Positions 16,356 to 25,476 of a DNA stretch of 58,407 nt are shown in pieces. Each line of letters opens with the position of its first letter. Within the stretch, counting starts at the first letter, position 1. The stretch is from Caldilineaceae bacterium (GTDB lineage: Bacteria; Chloroflexota; Anaerolineae; Caldilineales; Caldilineaceae), in contig JAHBVG010000035.1 in assembly GCA_019637695.1 (NCBI GenBank), forward strand, positions 1-58,407. The letters run 5' to 3'. The notes beneath the pieces were generated by a model. The model saw only the letters and a program-made list of their open reading frames with translations. It had not been told where the DNA came from and ran no database searches. The position numbers were made by a program, and so were the translations under genes.

Positions 16356-16390
16356 AACGTAGGACGGACCGGCAGTCTGTCCTACGTTTT
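16356..16390 (+). terminator. Rho-independent terminator after the LivK-like gene
   Basis: Thirteen-base arms (16356-16368 and 16376-16388, one mismatch) surround CCGGCAG and run into TTTTT, starting 6 bases after the stop codon. It closes the PspA-VWA cluster. Confidence 0.75.
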
Positions 16391-16416
16391 TGAGGATGCC
16401 TTAAACGAATGACCAT

Positions 16417-16446
16417 GGTACGGGCGCAGCAAGCAGCGCCCGTACC
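16417..16446. repeat. Palindrome in a 368-base non-coding gap
   Basis: Arms 16417-16427 (GGTACGGGCGC) and 16436-16446 are perfect complements around AGCAAGCA. The remaining sequence to 16718 shows no ORF, tRNA or clear promoter that I can defend. Confidence 0.6.
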
Positions 16447-16718
16447 CCTCATTTATACTTGACGAGGCACTAGCCTCTCGCCCAGTTGATTCCACAAGAA
16501 AAAGAGACTATCCTCTTTACAGAGAATTTGCACTTCCCCCTCTGGCTTTCACATGCCAAATTCTCCTCAGAAAATAAGACCTTTTCCTTAGAGGAATGCG
16601 CTGTCCGATCCCCTACACTCAAGTAAATAGAGATCGAACACTCGTTTCAAGTCACCAAAGTTCATCAACTTGGACGGTTGGGTAGCGGTATAGCCCAGGC
16701 ATGAGAAAGGAAAGTCGT

Positions 16719-18419
16719 ATGGTGGGATCATCCTCATCTTCACCTGATGGGCGCTCAACCCGGACAGATCCGAGGTGGATATTCATTGGCCTCTTTCTGC
16801 TCGCAGTTGGGATGGTCTTTGCGCTTTCTAAAACGGGTCCGGCCACAGCATCGATGGAAAGATCCTCGCCGATTTCGCCCATGCCAACACCCCTGCCTAT
16901 GGAAATCACATGGGTGGACCCGGCGCGTGGGGTGAACGGTTCCGTTGTGCAGATCAATATTTACGGCGCCCATTTTCGAGAAGGCAGCCAGGTCTACATC
17001 CAATACGCCCTGGAACAAGGCCAGCGCGGCGACGTGACAGAGCGCCCGCCGATCCCGTTGGCGGCGCGCTTTGTGAATTCCTCGCATATGGTGGCGAAGA
17101 TCCCGGCGCAGGTGGCGAATAATCCGCTCAATACAGGCTACTACGATCTATTCGTCAAGGATGGAAATCGGAAAGCGGAACGTAAGAGAGGGTATCAAGC
17201 ATTCGATCCAGCGACGGTCGACGATCTCTATGCCGAGCCCTATCACCTTACTTCATTACCGTCTAAGCTGCAGGTTGGCGAAGAAGCGCAGTTCACGCTC
17301 AAGGTGAACAGATTGGGTGGGCAAGGGGGTACGGGCCTGGTGGATGTCGATTTCTACATTGGCAGCGTTGACGAGGCCAACAAGATCGGCCGCGCCACGG
17401 CTCCTGGCATTAGCCCCAACAGTGACGCCAACAGCAGCTTCGTCACATGGACGCCCACAGAGCGAGGCGAAATCAAGATCATTGCCGTCATTGACGCCAG
17501 CGACAAAGTTGCCGAGAGCGATGAAACCAATAACATTATCGAGGCGACCCGGCATGTCAGCATGAGGATGCTTGCCGACACCTATCCGCCCGTTGTATCG
17601 AATCTGACGGTTGACAACGGCGCCCGTGAGGTCCACAAGCGGGATGTAGACCTCTCTGCCCTTGTCGAGGATCGTCCCGATCCCGTCAACCCCGACGCGC
17701 TGATATCGGGCGCCGCGCACATCTATTATGTGGAATTGCATTGGTACAGCAATATTGGCAGCGCAGGCCGTTGGATCCCTGTGAATTGGACGCAATGGTT
17801 GCCCTACAGCAGCCGCGCAGATAGCTTTACCCTGCATCCGACGCCGGGATTGCGCTTCTTACAGGCCTGGGGCGCGGACGCCGCTGGCAATATCTCAAAT
17901 CTGCCCGATGGACGCAGTCTGACTTACATCCCCAGCGAGGATGAGGTGGCGCAGGGCGAGGTACGCGTCTACCGGCGCCAGGTTTCCGCTGGTCAATGTC
18001 TCTCGGTGCAGATTGTCCCTGCGGCAGCGAATATGGATCCGGATCTCTACGTCTGGCCGCCGTCGGGGAATCCGGTCTACAGCATCAATGGGGCAGGAGC
18101 CATGGATCGGGTCATCATCCAGCCGACGGTGACAGGCAGTTACCAAATCGAGGTAGATGGTTTCACCGACGCGGTCTACTCGATCACGATTGACGTGACC
18201 GAGAGTTGCAGCCAGAGCCGCACACTCCAGCCCGCCGCAGTGAGGGCGAAGACGCCGCGATCTGCGCCATTCCTTCCTGTGGACGAAGCACCGAAACTCT
18301 CAGAAGCGCCCGCTCCTCAAGAGCAGATCATCCAATATCTCGTGTTCCTCTCGGTGACAACCGCAGCGCGCAATGTAGAATCAACACAGAACATCTACCT
18401 GCCCATGTTGGCCCGCTAA
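16719..18419 (+). CDS. Secreted multidomain protein (IPT/TIG, CARDB, PPC-like)
   Basis: The 566-aa product has an N-terminal membrane or signal segment (about residues 18-40, WIFIGLFLLAVGMVFAL). It then shows an IPT/TIG-like domain (about 60-155: ITWVDPARGVNGSVVQINIYG), a CARDB-like domain (about 175-270: VAESDETNNIIEA) and a PPC-like domain (about 400-495: MDPDLYVWPPSGN, SYQIEVDGFTDAVYSITID). It ends in QNIYLPMLAR. All domains are cell-surface adhesion or accessory folds with no catalytic module. The ATG at 16719 follows AAAGGAAA at good spacing and is preferred over 16701. Confidence 0.8.
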   Translation: MVGSSSSSPDGRSTRTDPRWIFIGLFLLAVGMVFALSKTGPATASMERSSPISPMPTPLPMEITWVDPARGVNGSVVQINIYGAHFREGSQVYIQYALEQGQRGDVTERPPIPLAARFVNSSHMVAKIPAQVANNPLNTGYYDLFVKDGNRKAERKRGYQAFDPATVDDLYAEPYHLTSLPSKLQVGEEAQFTLKVNRLGGQGGTGLVDVDFYIGSVDEANKIGRATAPGISPNSDANSSFVTWTPTERGEIKIIAVIDASDKVAESDETNNIIEATRHVSMRMLADTYPPVVSNLTVDNGAREVHKRDVDLSALVEDRPDPVNPDALISGAAHIYYVELHWYSNIGSAGRWIPVNWTQWLPYSSRADSFTLHPTPGLRFLQAWGADAAGNISNLPDGRSLTYIPSEDEVAQGEVRVYRRQVSAGQCLSVQIVPAAANMDPDLYVWPPSGNPVYSINGAGAMDRVIIQPTVTGSYQIEVDGFTDAVYSITIDVTESCSQSRTLQPAAVRAKTPRSAPFLPVDEAPKLSEAPAPQEQIIQYLVFLSVTTAARNVESTQNIYLPMLAR

Positions 18420-18437
18420 CTTGTCAGCCGTCCTTGA

Positions 18438-18475
18438 GACCCGCCAGGTTTTCTGAAACCTGGCGGGTCTTTTCC
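18438..18475. terminator. Strong terminator hairpin, same family as 9331-9364
   Basis: Perfect 14-bp arms 18438-18451 and 18456-18469 with a TCTG loop, then TTTT. It stands between the secreted protein gene and convergent galT, so it can serve both directions. Confidence 0.85.
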
Positions 18476-18480
18476 TCTAT

Positions 18481-19545
18481 CTAGCGTTGTCGGTAGTGGA
18501 TCTCGCTCTGTTGGCGCAGCCGGTCGGCGGCCTGCTCCGCGGTAATGTCTCGCTGCGGCGAGGCCAACAATTCGTACCCCACCATGAATTTCTTCACCGT
18601 AGCCGAACGCAGCAAGGGCGGATAGAAGTGGGCGTGTAGTTGCCAGTGCGGATAGTCCCCGCCGTCGGTCGGTTGCCCATGCCACCCCATTGAATAGGGA
18701 AAACTCGTTTCAAAAAGATTGTCGTAGCGGGTGAGCAGCCGCTTGAGGATCGACGCCAGATCCTCGCGTTCGGCGTCTGTCAGATCGGGAAACTGTCGCA
18801 CATGCCGCCGCGGCAGCAAAAGGATCTCAAAAGGCCAGACCGCCCAATAGGGGACCAACGCCACCCAGCTTTCGTTCTCCACCACCATGCGGTCGCCCGC
18901 ATCCACCTCAGCCGCCAGATAATCGACGAGGAGCGGCGATCCATTGCGCTCAAAGTAAGCCCGCTGCTGAAGATCTTCCTTGGCCGGTTCGGTGGGCACG
19001 CGACCATTGGCCCACACCTGTCCATGCGGATGGGGGTTGGAGCTGCCCATCATCGCCCCCCGGTTCTCGAAAAGCTGCACATAGCTGATGCGCGGATCGT
19101 TCCCCAACTCCTCGACCTGCGTCGCCCACAGATCCACCACCGTGCGCACATCCGCCACGGGCATCTCGGCCAGCGTCAGATCGTGGCGCGGGCTGAAGCA
19201 GATGACGCGGCAGGTTCCGGTCTCGGCTTGCGTCTGAAAGAAGGGAGATCCGCTCACATCCTCGTCCGGCGTGTCGGGCAGCAGTGCGGCAAAGTCATTG
19301 GTGAAGACGTAGGTACTCTCGTAGCGCGGATTGGCGACGCCGCCGGCGCGCTCGTTGCCTGGGCAGAGATAGCAGGTCGGATCATAACGAGGACGCTGCT
19401 CTGGCGGTGTCTTCTCCACCTGCCCCTGCCAGGGGCGTTTGGTGCGGTGAGGCGATACCAGCACCCACTCGCCGGTGAGCAAATTGCGCCGCCGGTGGGG
19501 GTGTTCGGTGGGGTCGAAATAGGTTGTGCGATCATGGCTGTGCAT
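18481..19545 (-). CDS. galT: Galactose-1-phosphate uridylyltransferase
   Basis: The 354-aa protein has the family's normal length. It moves UMP from UDP-glucose to galactose-1-phosphate in the Leloir pathway, in the cytoplasm, through a uridylylated histidine. The HPH active site is at 172-174 in [10 protein letters not shown], zinc-type cysteines are C58 and C61 in CYLCPGN, and the start [19 protein letters not shown] is typical. No galK or galE is adjacent, although a ROK sugar kinase (20437) and an epimerase-type gene (24385) are near. It shares a bidirectional terminator with the upstream neighbour. Confidence 0.95.
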   Translation of the reverse strand: MHSHDRTTYFDPTEHPHRRRNLLTGEWVLVSPHRTKRPWQGQVEKTPPEQRPRYDPTCYLCPGNERAGGVANPRYESTYVFTNDFAALLPDTPDEDVSGSPFFQTQAETGTCRVICFSPRHDLTLAEMPVADVRTVVDLWATQVEELGNDPRISYVQLFENRGAMMGSSNPHPHGQVWANGRVPTEPAKEDLQQRAYFERNGSPLLVDYLAAEVDAGDRMVVENESWVALVPYWAVWPFEILLLPRRHVRQFPDLTDAEREDLASILKRLLTRYDNLFETSFPYSMGWHGQPTDGGDYPHWQLHAHFYPPLLRSATVKKFMVGYELLASPQRDITAEQAADRLRQQSEIHYRQR

Positions 19546-19582
19546 AGTTCATAGCTTTCATCAATGACAGATCAATCTTTGG

Positions 19583-19611
19583 TTGACGAACGATTTTTCC
19601 CGATGTATAGT
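19583..19611 (+). promoter_or_regulatory. Promoter for the Uma2 gene
   Basis: TTGACG (19583-19588), a 17-base spacer and TATAGT (19606-19611) put transcription start near 19618. This argues against translation beginning at the upstream in-frame TTG at 19583. Confidence 0.65.
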
Positions 19612-19660
19612 CAATCGTACATTTGTGCGGTGTGTAGAACAACTGCCGAAAGGAGCCAGC

Positions 19661-20440
19661 ATGAGTATTCCAATCTCCCATGCGCCAACAACTACACTCT
19701 CAAAACCGGCGGATCCTGTTTTTTACCCAGAAACGGATGGGCAACCGATGGGAGAATCCGAATGGCATGTGATTGCCACGCTTTATCTGCTCAGCGCCCT
19801 GCGCAACTTTTTCGCCGCACGCAGTGACATCTACGTGATTGCGGATATGTTCATGTATTACGAGGAGGGTAATCCCAGCGCCAACAAAGCCCCCGATGTA
19901 ATGGTTGTCAAAAATATCGAACAACGCAAGCGGCGCATCTTCAAAGTATGGGAAGAAGGCGCCGTCCCCTGCACGATCATTGAGGTCACCTCGAAATCTA
20001 CCTGGGCCGAGGATACGATCCGCAAGAGCAGTCTCTACGCGCGACTGGGCGTTACCGAGTACTTCCTTTTCGATCCGCTCCATGAATATATGGATGACCA
20101 ATTCATGGGCTTCCGTTTGGAAGATGGCGAATATATCCCCATAGAGTCCAGTGCCGATGGCAGCATCTTCAGCCAGGAATTAGGCGTGATCCTGCGCCCC
20201 GATGGCGATCTACTCCGTGTGATCAATCCTGCCACCAATCGAATTGTGCCGGGTATGGAAGATACCTATACCTACGCTGAAGAGAGCCAGGCGCTCGTCG
20301 AGCAAGTGACGCAACGCGCCGAGCAGGCAGCACAGCGCGCCGAGAAAGAGGCACAGCGCGCCCAGGCAGCGGAAGCAGAATTGGAACGTCTACGCGCAGA
20401 GGTAGATCAGCTACGCGCCCAGCAACGCCGCCAAGATTAA
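19661..20440 (+). CDS. Uma2-family putative PD-(D/E)XK nuclease
   Basis: The 259-aa protein fits the Uma2/DUF820 family. Its core shows [11 protein letters not shown] (catalytic-type Asp) and [11 protein letters not shown] (E-x-K variant, E then S-K), followed by [14 protein letters not shown], and ends in an Ala/Glu/Arg coiled coil with repeated [15 protein letters not shown]. The family is related to restriction-type nucleases, but its targets are unknown. AAAGGAG precedes the ATG at 19661 by 6 bases. Its last 4 bases overlap the end of the convergent ROK gene. Confidence 0.88.
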   Translation: MSIPISHAPTTTLSKPADPVFYPETDGQPMGESEWHVIATLYLLSALRNFFAARSDIYVIADMFMYYEEGNPSANKAPDVMVVKNIEQRKRRIFKVWEEGAVPCTIIEVTSKSTWAEDTIRKSSLYARLGVTEYFLFDPLHEYMDDQFMGFRLEDGEYIPIESSADGSIFSQELGVILRPDGDLLRVINPATNRIVPGMEDTYTYAEESQALVEQVTQRAEQAAQRAEKEAQRAQAAEAELERLRAEVDQLRAQQRRQD

Positions 20441-21336
20441 CCCTGCCCCAACACTGCATCCTGCGCTAAGGCAATGGCGCCCATCACCCCGGCTCGTCCG
20501 CCCAGCGCAGGCGGCACAATGTATTGGTTGATCTCTTCTAAAATCGCCGGCAGTTTGATGTAGCCGTTGAGCAGCCGCTGTACTTCCTTGTGGATGAGCG
20601 GGAAGATGCCCGGTTGCGCCATGACGCCGCCTCCGAGGATGATCCGCTGCGGGGCGACAATGGTGATGACGTTGACCAATCCCAATGCCAGATAGTGAGC
20701 CTCCAATGCCCAGGCTTCGTGATCGGGCGGCAGGGTCTCGCCCCGCTGCCCCCAGCGCGCCTGCAAAGCCGGACCCGCCGCCAATCCCTCCAAACAGTCG
20801 CCGTGATAAGGACAGTTGCCAGGGAAGGGATCGCGTTCGTGATCATGGGTGACCATCATATGGCCCATTTCGGGGTGGAGCAGCCCGTGGATCAACCTGC
20901 CGTTGACCATGCCGCCGCCGCCCAAACCGGTGCCAACGGTCCAATAAACGAAGGTATCCAGCCCCTGCGCCGCGCCCCAACGATTCTCGCCCAAGGCGGC
21001 GGCGTTGACATCGGTATCGAAACCCATGGGCAGACCGAATTCCTGGCGGAACGGAGTCACCATGTCGGTGAAGGGCCAGCCCGATTTGGGCGTCGTGGTG
21101 ACATATCCATAGGTCGGCGACCGCGGGTCAGGATCTACCGGCCCAAACGAGGCCATGCCAATGGCGCCGATCTCATGTTCGGCCCACTGCGCCCGGAAAA
21201 AGGCCAACGCCTGCCCTAACGTCTCCTCTGGCGTCGTCGTCGGGAAGCGCGTCTCTGCCCGAATGTCGTCCGGTCCACTGCCCACCGCGCAGACAAACTT
21301 TGTTCCTCCCGCTTCAATCCCCCCGAACAGTGCCAT
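20437..21336 (-). CDS. ROK-family sugar kinase, probably fructokinase
   Basis: The 299-aa protein starts with the ROK phosphate-binding motif [15 protein letters not shown] and carries the ROK signature around [17 protein letters not shown]. The zinc motif is [21 protein letters not shown] in spirit: His about 149-151, then Cys-x2-H-x2-C. This sequence style matches the fructokinase branch (ATP-dependent phosphorylation of fructose at O6), but mannose or glucose cannot be excluded. It converges with the Uma2 gene, overlapping it by 4 bases. GAAAGGACAACGC precedes the start. Confidence 0.88.
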   Translation of the reverse strand: MALFGGIEAGGTKFVCAVGSGPDDIRAETRFPTTTPEETLGQALAFFRAQWAEHEIGAIGMASFGPVDPDPRSPTYGYVTTTPKSGWPFTDMVTPFRQEFGLPMGFDTDVNAAALGENRWGAAQGLDTFVYWTVGTGLGGGGMVNGRLIHGLLHPEMGHMMVTHDHERDPFPGNCPYHGDCLEGLAAGPALQARWGQRGETLPPDHEAWALEAHYLALGLVNVITIVAPQRIILGGGVMAQPGIFPLIHKEVQRLLNGYIKLPAILEEINQYIVPPALGGRAGVMGAIALAQDAVLGQG

Positions 21337-21424
21337 GCGTTGTCCTTTCTATTGAGTTAACGGAAAAGATGATCGATAGTTATACTATATTTAACGAGTA
21401 CAACTATGGAAAAGGAGTATAACA

Positions 21425-21634
21425 ATGCCCAATGTTGTAGGTCCCAAAGGTCAGGTTGTGATTGAGAAAGAGATCCGTGATCAACTCAATGTTCAACCTG
21501 GATATCTAACGCTGCAAAAACGTGTTGGTGATCATCTCGAAATTTACTTCTATCCACCCGAACATAACCGTTCGTTGCGCGGCATTCTTTCAAATTATAC
21601 AGACGTATCGATCCCCGCAGAGGAATGGGATTAA
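21425..21634 (+). CDS. AbrB/MazE-type antitoxin
   Basis: The 69-aa protein has the swapped-hairpin AbrB signature VVGPKGQVVIEKEIRDQLNV in residues 4-23, the DNA-binding part of AbrB/MazE/VapB antitoxins, and an acidic C-terminal tail likely to contact the toxin. AAAGGAG lies 7 bases before the ATG. It is followed after 60 bases by a PIN-domain gene on the same strand, so the two form a toxin-antitoxin unit. Binding to its own promoter is expected from the family. A -10-like TATACT is at 21381. Confidence 0.85.
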   Translation: MPNVVGPKGQVVIEKEIRDQLNVQPGYLTLQKRVGDHLEIYFYPPEHNRSLRGILSNYTDVSIPAEEWD

Positions 21635-21694
21635 ACGGTCAGCAACGCGTGGCAAGGTCACGCCGACGAACCGAAATCAGAATAGGACGGGCGT

Positions 21695-22099
21695 ATGCCG
21701 CCATCAGAGTTTGCTCTTTTGGATTCAAGCTATATCGTTCGCTATCTCACCAACGATCCACCGGAGATGGCAGTCCAGGCTGCTGCCGCAATTGACAGCG
21801 AGCAACCACTCTGCATAAGTGAAGTGATTCTGGCCGAGAGTGCTTATGTATTGACATCGGTCTACAAAGTTCCTCGCGATATGGTGGTTGACACTTTGAT
21901 TTCGCTCATCCACCGGCAGAATATTCGGCTCACTATGCTCCCGAAATTGCTGGCCGTTGAGGTGCTACAGCTTTGCCGAGATTCAAAACGATACTCCTTT
22001 GCCGATGTACTCCTATGGGCCGAAGCCAGACACCTTCAGGCGAAAGGAGTTTACACCTTCTATCAACGCTTTCCACCAGGCGCCGACATCCTAGAGTAG
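21695..22099 (+). CDS. PIN-domain toxin, VapC-like
   Basis: The 134-aa protein has the PIN ribonuclease pattern: LLDSSYIVRYL (first Asp, about residue 9), SEVILAESAYVLTSVY (conserved Glu, about 49) and YSFADVLLWAEAR (third acidic residue). Toxins of this kind cleave RNA when not bound by the antitoxin. In the final motif, where relatives often have T-F-D-x-x-F, this protein reads TFYQRF, so one acidic metal ligand may be missing. The partner is the AbrB-type antitoxin immediately upstream. Confidence 0.85.
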   Translation: MPPSEFALLDSSYIVRYLTNDPPEMAVQAAAAIDSEQPLCISEVILAESAYVLTSVYKVPRDMVVDTLISLIHRQNIRLTMLPKLLAVEVLQLCRDSKRYSFADVLLWAEARHLQAKGVYTFYQRFPPGADILE

Positions 22100-22100
22100 A

Positions 22101-22772
22101 TTACCCAAGCTCTCCGCGACTGAGCAGATGGGCCTGCCGGGTCGGTTCGGGCAGTTTGTACCCCTGTGTGCAGGAAAGCGTCAACGCAATCGCTTCGGGC
22201 AGGGTAATGCGATGGCCGATGCTCACGTAGACGGGGTTGACCCTGGCTCGTGTGCGCAGCAGCGCCCCCACCACGTCCCCATGATCGAGCAGGGGAACGT
22301 ACGATCCCTGTTCGACCGGCAATTCGCCCGCAGGATCGCCGATCAATCGGGTCTTGGCGACGCCGATGGCGGGTATATCGAGCAGCACGCCCAAATGAGA
22401 GGCCAAGCCCAATCGTCGCGGATGGGCCTTCCCCTGCGAATCGGTCATCAGCAGATCGGGGACGATACGTAATTGCGCCAACGCCCGCAGCACAGCAGGG
22501 ACCTCGCGAAAGCTCAGCAGCCCCGAAATGTAGGGGAACTCCACCGGTCCACGCCAGATAGCTGTGTCGATCCGTTCGAGTTTGGGCAGGCGCAATACGA
22601 CGACAGCCGCCTGCACCCGATCCTCGCGTACGCTCATATCGATACCGGCGACCGTCTCGATGGGGCGGGAGAGCGCTTCTTCGCGGACTTTGGGGGCCAG
22701 CTCACGCTGAATCGCCACGGCTTCGGTGGGCGAAACATCCCATGGGTGGGGATGGTGGAGGGTCAACTGCAT
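22101..22772 (-). CDS. nfi: Endonuclease V (deaminated-base repair)
   Basis: The 223-aa protein has the normal Endo V length and motifs: AGIDMSV (catalytic Asp), PYISGLLSFREVP (Tyr wedge and catalytic Glu) and LLMTDSQGKAHPRRLGLASH (second Asp; relatives usually have D-G here). Endo V nicks DNA, and in some species RNA, one base 3' of inosine. The ATG at 22772 follows GGAGGGA; the longer frame to 22859 lies inside the upstream gene. Its start overlaps the end of the radical SAM gene by 10 bases, so the two are probably one transcript. Confidence 0.93.
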   Translation of the reverse strand: MQLTLHHPHPWDVSPTEAVAIQRELAPKVREEALSRPIETVAGIDMSVREDRVQAAVVVLRLPKLERIDTAIWRGPVEFPYISGLLSFREVPAVLRALAQLRIVPDLLMTDSQGKAHPRRLGLASHLGVLLDIPAIGVAKTRLIGDPAGELPVEQGSYVPLLDHGDVVGALLRTRARVNPVYVSIGHRITLPEAIALTLSCTQGYKLPEPTRQAHLLSRGELG

Positions 22773-23635
22773 GGTGTTCCCTCCGTAACCGTTCGCGCCA
22801 ATGCAGTGAAGCCAGCCTGCGACCAGCCCGCTCGCTCGCCGATCTGCATCCGCAACCATTCATAAAGCGCTTGCGCCTGATCCTCGGCGCGCCAATCGCC
22901 CCAATTCTGCGCAGCGTAGGCCGCGGGGATGGCCGTCTTCGCCGTGCGTTTGCCGCCGCCGCCGTCGCCGCTGGCATAGGTATCCACGACAACTCGATCC
23001 CCATGTTCGAGGAGCAACGCGCCGAACGTCTCTACCGACGAAAAGGGCAGGCACGGGCTGACCGCCACTTGTACGTTGATCCCGGCAGCGAGGGCGACCT
23101 TCAGCGTTTCCAAACGCTGGGCCACGGATGGACAATGGGGCGTCACCGTGCGACGCACTTCGTCCAGATCGGTCTCCAATGTGAAACTGAGCCAAGCGCG
23201 ATCCCCCAATGTGCGGATCAGATCAAAGTCACGTTCCACCAGCGGGGACCGGGTCTGGATCACCAACAGCCCAGGCGGACGCTCCCCGAGAACTTCCAAA
23301 CAGGCTCGCGTCAAACCCCAGCGCCGTTCCGCCCCCTGATAGGGATCGGTGGTGGAGGACATGAAGATAGCGACCTGATCCAGCGTTCCGCGCTTCTCAA
23401 ACCGGGCCAGTTCCACCGCCAGCTTCTCAGCGATCCCCGTGCGGGGGTGGACATACTCTCCCCATGTCAGCCCGCCGCCGTGAAAGCGATGGACAGTCGA
23501 TTCCTGCACGTAGCAGTAATCGCAACCGAAGCGGCAACCGATGTAGGGCTGCAACGTATGGGTGAAGCCGGTTAGAAAGCCACCGGTCTGCGTCAGCGCG
23601 CCGCTGGCCGGACGCGGGGAATGGGTTTCGCTCAT
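22763..23635 (-). CDS. SplB-like radical SAM protein
   Basis: The 290-aa protein carries the radical SAM cluster motif C-x3-C-x2-C in YIGCRFGCDYCYVQ (about residues 34-41) and later IFMSSTTDPYQGAER and LLVIQTRSPLVERD, which are typical of the spore photoproduct lyase-related Rv2578c/SplB group. These enzymes are often described as DNA repair photolyase-like, but most have no proven substrate. Direct overlap with endonuclease V supports a repair-related role. The start is taken as the ATG at 23635. Confidence 0.88.
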   Translation of the reverse strand: MSETHSPRPASGALTQTGGFLTGFTHTLQPYIGCRFGCDYCYVQESTVHRFHGGGLTWGEYVHPRTGIAEKLAVELARFEKRGTLDQVAIFMSSTTDPYQGAERRWGLTRACLEVLGERPPGLLVIQTRSPLVERDFDLIRTLGDRAWLSFTLETDLDEVRRTVTPHCPSVAQRLETLKVALAAGINVQVAVSPCLPFSSVETFGALLLEHGDRVVVDTYASGDGGGGKRTAKTAIPAAYAAQNWGDWRAEDQAQALYEWLRMQIGERAGWSQAGFTALARTVTEGTPCS

Positions 23636-23654
23636 GGGTGCAGTATACCATTCC

Positions 23655-23760
23655 TAGTGCGTAGTGCGTAGCGCGCGTGCAGAATTGCGATCGCGAGAGG
23701 CGAATTGCGTGATTCGTGATTCGGGATACGTCCGTCGTCTGCCGTTCCGCCGTCTGCGGT
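23655..23760. repeat. Run of mixed heptamer words
   Basis: The gap before the NUDIX gene is built almost entirely of 7-base words: GTGCGTA twice (23658-23671), GTGATTC twice (23711-23724), GGGATAC, GTCCGTC, GTCTGCC and GTCTGCG. The GTCYGCC family reappears inside the genes at 48920-48961 and 55159-55200. Confidence 0.65.
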
Positions 23761-23788
23761 CCGTTTACCGAATCGTCCGCCTTTCCGC

Positions 23789-23794
23789 TATAAT
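23789..23794 (+). promoter_or_regulatory. TATAAT box immediately before the NUDIX gene
   Basis: A perfect TATAAT ends 9 bases before the ATG at 23804, which leaves almost no room for a leader; a leaderless mRNA is likely. The -35 region is weak (TACCGA at the 17-base position). Confidence 0.5.
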
Positions 23795-23803
23795 GCTCTG
23801 TTG

Positions 23804-24367
23804 ATGGCAAAGAACTATCGGTACTGTCCGTATTGCGCCGCCGATTTGGTGGAAATCTATCGATTCGACCAGATCCGCCCGGTTTGCCCGGCCTGCGGAT
23901 TTGTGCAGTTTCAGGATCCCAAAGTGGCGGTGATCGCGCTGGTAATCTACGAAGAGCGCGTGCTGCTCGTCCGCCGTGGCGTTGAACCTGCCAAGGGGCG
24001 TTGGGCCTTGCCCGGCGGCTACATGGACGCCGACGAGATGCCCGCCGCCGCCCTTCAACGCGAGATCGCCGAGGAAGTGGGGTTGACGATCCAGTTGGAT
24101 GCGTTGATCGCCATCTACCCAATGACCAATGGCGAGGGCCAACCCATCGGCATTGTCCTTGCCTACGCCGCCTCCCCAACGGGATTGTCAACGATCATCA
24201 CGGTGGGCGACGATGTGGCCGAGGCGGGCTGGTTCGGGCCGACTGAGATCCCCGACGATCTGGCCTTTGAATCCACAACGACGCTGATCGGGGTGTGGCG
24301 AGAGCGTCTCTCAAGCACAAAAAATTCTGATCCACGAAGGCACATAAAGAGACACGAAGTAGATTGA
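23804..24367 (+). CDS. NUDIX hydrolase with N-terminal zinc ribbon
   Basis: The 187-aa protein combines a zinc ribbon (C8, C11, C28, C31) with a NUDIX domain. The NUDIX box is complete: G72, E78, R86, E87, E90, E91 and G93 in the order G-x5-E-x7-R-E-x2-E-E-x-G. The layout is that of NudC/YmfB-like ADP-ribose or NAD-type pyrophosphatases, but the substrate cannot be set from sequence. The ATG at 23804 is preferred over the adjoining TTG at 23801. The epimerase gene follows after 17 bases. Confidence 0.88.
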   Translation: MAKNYRYCPYCAADLVEIYRFDQIRPVCPACGFVQFQDPKVAVIALVIYEERVLLVRRGVEPAKGRWALPGGYMDADEMPAAALQREIAEEVGLTIQLDALIAIYPMTNGEGQPIGIVLAYAASPTGLSTIITVGDDVAEAGWFGPTEIPDDLAFESTTTLIGVWRERLSSTKNSDPRRHIKRHEVD

Positions 24368-24384
24368 ACACTGGAGAAAATTTC

Positions 24385-25476
24385 ATGGCAGCAACTGATC
24401 AGATGACATCCTCGCCGCAGGCGACGGCGACCAAGACCTTTTTGCTCACCGGCGGAGCGGGATTCCTGGGCATCAACATGGCCCGCTATTTGCTCGACCG
24501 CGGACACAAGGTGGTTTCGCTGGATATTGCCGAGTTCGACTACCCGGAACAGGATCGGGTGACGATCCACAGGGGCGATATCCGCGACCGCGCCGCTGTG
24601 GACCGGGCCATGGCGGGCGTCGATATGGTGATCCATACGGCGGCGGCGCTGCCGCTCTACACGCCCGAAGATATCTATTCCACTGACATCGACGGGCTGC
24701 GCGTGATGCTGGAAGCGGCCAAAGCGCAGGGCGTCGAGCGCATGATCCACATCTCGTCCACGGCAGTCTACGGCATCCCCGACCATCATCCCCTGCTCGA
24801 AGATGACCGGCTGGATGGCGTGGGTCCTTACGGCGAGGCCAAGGTGAAGGCCGAGGAGATCTGCGCGGACTATCGCCAAAAGGGGCTGTGTGTGCCGGTA
24901 ATCCGGCCCAAATCGTTTATCGGCCCTGAGCGGTTGGGCGTCTTTGCGCTCTTCTACGATTGGGCCAAGGACGGCAAAAACTTCCCCATGCTGGGCAGCG
25001 GCAACAACCGCTATCAACTGCTGGACGTGGAGGATCTCTGCGCCGCCATCTACCTCACCGCCACGCTGGACCGAGAGCGGGTCAACGATACTTTCAACAT
25101 CGGCGCGGAGAAGTTTACCACCATGAAGGGGGATTACCAGGCTGTGTTGGACTACGCTGGCCACGGCAAGCGTATCATTCCCCTGCCTGCCGCTCCCGCC
25201 ATCTGGACCCTGCGCCTGCTGGAGAAGCTGCACCTGTCACCGCTCTACAAATGGGTCTACGAGACCGCGGCCACCGATTCGTTTGTCTCCATCGACAAGG
25301 CGAAACAGGTGCTGGGCTGGCAGCCCCAATACTCGAACAAAGAGGCGCTGGTGCGCAACTACATCTGGTACATTGAGCATCTCCACGAATTTGAGAACAA
25401 AAGCGGCGTCTCCCACCGCGTGCCGTGGAGCCAGGGCATTCTGAAGGTGGCGAAGGTGCTGTTTTCGGTGCCGTAG
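24385..25476 (+). CDS. NAD-dependent epimerase/dehydratase (extended SDR)
   Basis: The 363-aa protein has the Rossmann motif TGGAGFLG (G23, G26, G29), an acidic residue after strand 2 (LDIAEFDY), IHTAAALPLYTP, and the catalytic S-T-Y-x3-K arrangement with ISSTAVYG and YGEAKVKAE. This is an extended short-chain dehydrogenase acting on a nucleotide sugar or similar substrate in the cytoplasm. The C-terminal part (IWTLRLLEKLHLSPLYKWVY) resembles the branch acting on sterol- or lipid-like substrates as well, so the substrate remains open. CTGGAG lies 8 bases before the ATG. Confidence 0.88.
   Translation: MAATDQMTSSPQATATKTFLLTGGAGFLGINMARYLLDRGHKVVSLDIAEFDYPEQDRVTIHRGDIRDRAAVDRAMAGVDMVIHTAAALPLYTPEDIYSTDIDGLRVMLEAAKAQGVERMIHISSTAVYGIPDHHPLLEDDRLDGVGPYGEAKVKAEEICADYRQKGLCVPVIRPKSFIGPERLGVFALFYDWAKDGKNFPMLGSGNNRYQLLDVEDLCAAIYLTATLDRERVNDTFNIGAEKFTTMKGDYQAVLDYAGHGKRIIPLPAAPAIWTLRLLEKLHLSPLYKWVYETAATDSFVSIDKAKQVLGWQPQYSNKEALVRNYIWYIEHLHEFENKSGVSHRVPWSQGILKVAKVLFSVP

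Noticed and set aside
19564..19827. 87-codon frame at the promoter of the Uma2 gene
   Set aside because: Covers the promoter and is out of phase with the Uma2 protein, which has a good ribosome-binding site.
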